From JAICJR01 sp036555755 (GTDB lineage Bacteria; Actinomycetota; Thermoleophilia; Solirubrobacterales; Thermoleophilaceae), in contig DATBKS010000174.1 of assembly GCA_036555755.1 (NCBI GenBank), positions 1-6,437 of the forward strand: 6,437 bases of DNA, written 5' to 3'. Within the stretch, counting starts at the first letter, position 1, and each line of letters starts with the position of its first letter. Made by a program: the position numbers and the translations under genes. The notes beneath the pieces were generated by a model. It saw only the letters and a program-made list of their open reading frames with translations. It ran no database searches and had not been told where the DNA came from. Positions 4,332 through 6,437 of the stretch are shown piece by piece.

Positions 4332-5676
4332 GCTGCCCGGCCGGCTTTTCCTGCGCCGGCACGATGCCCTGCCCGCGGCGCTTGCGCCTGCGCCCCGCCT
4401 TGCGCTCCTTGTCGATCTCGCGCAGGTACGGGAAGAAGTCGACCTGGATCGTGTGCCGCGTCGACTTGACGTAGCGGCGGCCGAGCGCCGCGCGCCGGTC
4501 GGCGATCTCTTTGCGCATCTCCTCACGCGAGGGCAGCGCCGAGTCGCCCGCGAGCAGGTCCGCCACCCACTCGGACTGCGCCTCGGCGAGCGGCATCATC
4601 GCGCCGAGCGGCTGGAGCAGGGCGATGAAGTAGAGCCCGTCGAGATCGGGCGGCACGACCATGCGGTAGAGCGGCAGCTCGTTGTCCTTCGCCTCGAGCA
4701 CGTCGGTCGGGAGGAACGGGAACGTGATCGTGTAGCCGGTGCACCAGACGATCACGTCGATCTGCTCCTCCTGACCATCGACGAAGCGCACGCTGTGCTC
4801 GTCGAGGCTCTCGATCGCCGGGCGCGGCTTGACGCGGCCGTGGCCGATCGCGGGCAGGAGCTCGGACGAGATCGTCGGGTGCGCCTCGCCCAGCCGGTGG
4901 TCGGGCTCGGGCAGGCCGTAGTCGGTCATCGAGCCCTGCGCCTGCTTGAGCAGCCGCATGATCATCATGCGGGTGAACCAGAACGGCAGGCGGCTGTTGG
5001 CGGGCGTCACGAGCTCGTCGACGGGCACGCCGCGCAGGTACTTGGGAATCACGTGCGCGCCGCGGCGAGTCGAGAGGAACACCTGGCGCGCCACCCGTGA
5101 GGTGTCGCAGGCGATGTCCACGGCCGAGTTGCCGAAGCCGACGACCAGCACGTTCTTGCCCTCGTAGCCCTCATTGGTCCGGTAGTAGTGCGAGTGCGTC
5201 GTCTCGCCGAGGAACTCGCCCGGGTACTTGGGCAGCTTGGGGTTCCAGTGGTGGCCGTTGGCGACGAGCACGGCGCGGTAGCGGTGGGTCTGGCCGCGGT
5301 CGGTCGTCACGTCCCAGCCGCCGCCCTCGCCGGGGCGCACGTCGGTGACCTCGGTGCGGAAGCGGATGTGGTCGCTGAGGTCGAAGTGGTCGACGTAGTC
5401 GTCGAAGTAGTCTGCGATCTGGCTGTGGTGCGGGTAGTCCGGGTAGTCCGCCGGCATCGGGTAGGCCTTGTATTCCATGACCTTCCGCGAGGTGTTGATG
5501 TAGAGCGAGCTGTACGCGGAGGAGAGGCCGCTGTCGTTGTCGTAGCGCCAGAGGCCACCGACGTTCGAGCCCTTCTCGTAGCAATCGAAGTCGATCCCGC
5601 GGGCCTTGAGGACCTGGCAGGAGGAGATGCCGGAAGAGCCGGCGCCGATGATGCAGACATCGGTGATGTCCGGCAT
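4318..5676 (-). CDS. FAD/NADPH-dependent class B flavin monooxygenase (FMO-like)
   Basis: The 452-residue product is expected to use FAD, NADPH and O2 to oxygenate a soft nucleophile (N or S) or a ketone; the substrate cannot be read from sequence. Motifs in order are the FAD-binding GAGSSG (11-16), EKGSNVGGLW (34-43) typical of FMOs, the FMO signature FxGxxxHxxxY at 155-165 (FLGETTHSHYY), the NADPH-binding GFGNSA (180-185) and the C-terminal WCTGY (311-315). The length matches the FMO family. A very basic stretch (RRRKRRG, about 429-435) precedes the C-terminus. The ATG is the first residue of a typical FMO N-terminus (TDVCIIGAGSSG). The gene overlaps the end of the opposing candidate selenoprotein gene by 14 bp and is divergent from the glycoside hydrolase gene, with 60 bp between them. 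Confidence 0.9.
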   Translation of the reverse strand: MPDITDVCIIGAGSSGISSCQVLKARGIDFDCYEKGSNVGGLWRYDNDSGLSSAYSSLYINTSRKVMEYKAYPMPADYPDYPHHSQIADYFDDYVDHFDLSDHIRFRTEVTDVRPGEGGGWDVTTDRGQTHRYRAVLVANGHHWNPKLPKYPGEFLGETTHSHYYRTNEGYEGKNVLVVGFGNSAVDIACDTSRVARQVFLSTRRGAHVIPKYLRGVPVDELVTPANSRLPFWFTRMMIMRLLKQAQGSMTDYGLPEPDHRLGEAHPTISSELLPAIGHGRVKPRPAIESLDEHSVRFVDGQEEQIDVIVWCTGYTITFPFLPTDVLEAKDNELPLYRMVVPPDLDGLYFIALLQPLGAMMPLAEAQSEWVADLLAGDSALPSREEMRKEIADRRAALGRRYVKSTRHTIQVDFFPYLREIDKERKAGRRRKRRGQGIVPAQEKPAGQLTPA

Positions 5677-5736
5677 CTAAACACTTTCGTGACGCACGCG
5701 TCAACTTCGCATCTATCCGTATGCTCGCGTGTTCGG

Positions 5737-6437
5737 ATGCACGTGCGCCAAAGGATCAGCCTCGTGCTCGGACTTGCGCTTGCGGCTCTGCTGTTGGGAG
5801 CGGGGACCGCTTCCGCGCGCAATGTGCCGAGAGACTTCTACGGAACCGTCCTGGACGGTGACGTGCTCAGCGCGCCTGCCGACGTGCTCGCTGCGCAGTG
5901 GCCGCGCATGGCGACGTCCGGCGTTGAGACCGCGCGCGTGGTGTTCTCATGGTCCGATGCCCAGCCGGTGGCGGGCGCACCGGTCGACTTCAGCCACATC
6001 GACCCGCTCGTGGCCGGCGCGACGGCGCACGGCATCGACCTGCTGCCGGTGGTGATCTACGCGCCGCCGTGGGCGCGCGAGGATCCCTCGCTGTTCAACT
6101 CGCCGCCCGCCAACCCGGCGGACTACGCGGCGTTCCTCCAGGCGCTGGTGGGGCGCTACGGACCGAACGGGACGTTCTGGGCGGAGCACCCCGAGCTGAC
6201 CAAGCGCCCGCTGCGCACCTGGCAGGTCTGGAACGAGCCCCAGCTGCGCTACCAGTGGAACGCGCCGGACTACGCCAAGGACTACGGCACGCTACTGCGC
6301 GCCTCGTACCAGGCGTTGAAGGCGGCGGATCCCGGCTCCACGGTCGTGCTCGCCGGCGCCACCAACCTCTCCTGGGAGGCGATCGCCGCGCTCTACTCGA
6401 AGGGCCACATCCACGGCTTCTTCGACGTTGCCGCCGT
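5737..6437 (+). CDS. secreted clan GH-A glycoside hydrolase, 5' part (gene continues past the window)
   Basis: The frame is open from ATG 5737 to the window end, 233 complete codons with no stop. Residues 1-28 form a signal peptide: a basic start (MHVRQR), a hydrophobic core (ISLVLGLALAALLLGAG) and an ASA-like cleavage site near residue 27. The mature part begins with RDFYGTVLDGDVL and shows TIM-barrel features of clan GH-A: the strand ETARVVFSW, then DLLPVVIYAPPWA, then TWQVWNEPQLRYQW, in which Glu167 of WNEP is the expected acid/base catalyst. The nucleophile Glu should lie beyond the window. The pattern recalls GH5- and GH39-like proteins of actinobacteria, but the family and the sugar substrate cannot be set from this part. 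There is no clear ribosome binding site before the ATG. The upstream 60 bp is shared with the divergent monooxygenase gene; TATGCT at 5720-5725 is a weak -10 candidate. Confidence 0.85.
   Translation, partial: MHVRQRISLVLGLALAALLLGAGTASARNVPRDFYGTVLDGDVLSAPADVLAAQWPRMATSGVETARVVFSWSDAQPVAGAPVDFSHIDPLVAGATAHGIDLLPVVIYAPPWAREDPSLFNSPPANPADYAAFLQALVGRYGPNGTFWAEHPELTKRPLRTWQVWNEPQLRYQWNAPDYAKDYGTLLRASYQALKAADPGSTVVLAGATNLSWEAIAALYSKGHIHGFFDVAA

Noticed and set aside
1..6437. tRNA or rRNA genes, CRISPR arrays, insertion sequences or attachment sites
   Set aside because: I saw no cloverleaf-like sequence, regularly spaced repeats, transposase motifs or terminal repeats; genes fill almost the whole window.

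Overview
The window is GC-rich DNA with strongly G/C-biased third codon positions. The gene content (an LLM-class flavin oxidoreductase end, a class B flavin monooxygenase, a membrane GGDEF-EAL protein) and apparently leaderless gene starts suggest a high-GC actinobacterium, possibly of the Solirubrobacterales/Thermoleophilia type. This placement is inference; no marker gene is present.

Layout. Positions 1-274 hold the 3' end of an LLM-class flavin-dependent oxidoreductase. Positions 308-1182 hold two small related genes for basic, Ser/Lys/Arg/Ala-rich proteins that share one glycine-zipper-like hydrophobic segment. Positions 1239-1637 encode a two-helix membrane protein, closely followed by a Cys-type peroxiredoxin-like gene (1652-2215). 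That gene runs tail to tail, with a 20-bp overlap, into a minus-strand diguanylate cyclase/phosphodiesterase (2196-3692). A 75-bp divergent intergenic region leads to a second peroxiredoxin-like gene (3768-4331), which runs tail to tail into a minus-strand FAD/NADPH monooxygenase (4318-5676, 14-bp overlap). From 5737 to the window end lies the 5' part of a secreted clan GH-A glycoside hydrolase.

Main finding. The second peroxiredoxin-like gene has an in-frame TGA (3894-3896) exactly where the upstream paralog has the first Cys of its CxxC motif (residue 43 in both). Both reading frames are 188 codons and the first 100 or so residues align without gaps. Immediately after the TGA is a strong potential stem-loop: an 8-bp perfect stem with an AGUU loop, on a lower stem that begins at the UGA itself. 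Position, frame conservation and the hairpin together make this a strong candidate selenoprotein, a UxxC peroxiredoxin-like protein related to the Prx-like2/SelU group, with a bacterial SECIS element. An ORF caller splits it at the TGA and reports only a truncated C-terminal part. The Cys paralog lacks the hairpin and serves as an internal control.

The two peroxiredoxin-like proteins probably act in thiol redox or peroxide defence. The flavin enzymes are possible sources or users of oxidants, but no functional link between them is shown by the sequence. Possible regulatory signals are GGGTAC (stress-sigma-like) motifs before 308 and 1239, TANNNT boxes six bases before the starts at 1239 and 3768, and a perfect 11-bp inverted repeat in front of the candidate selenoprotein gene.
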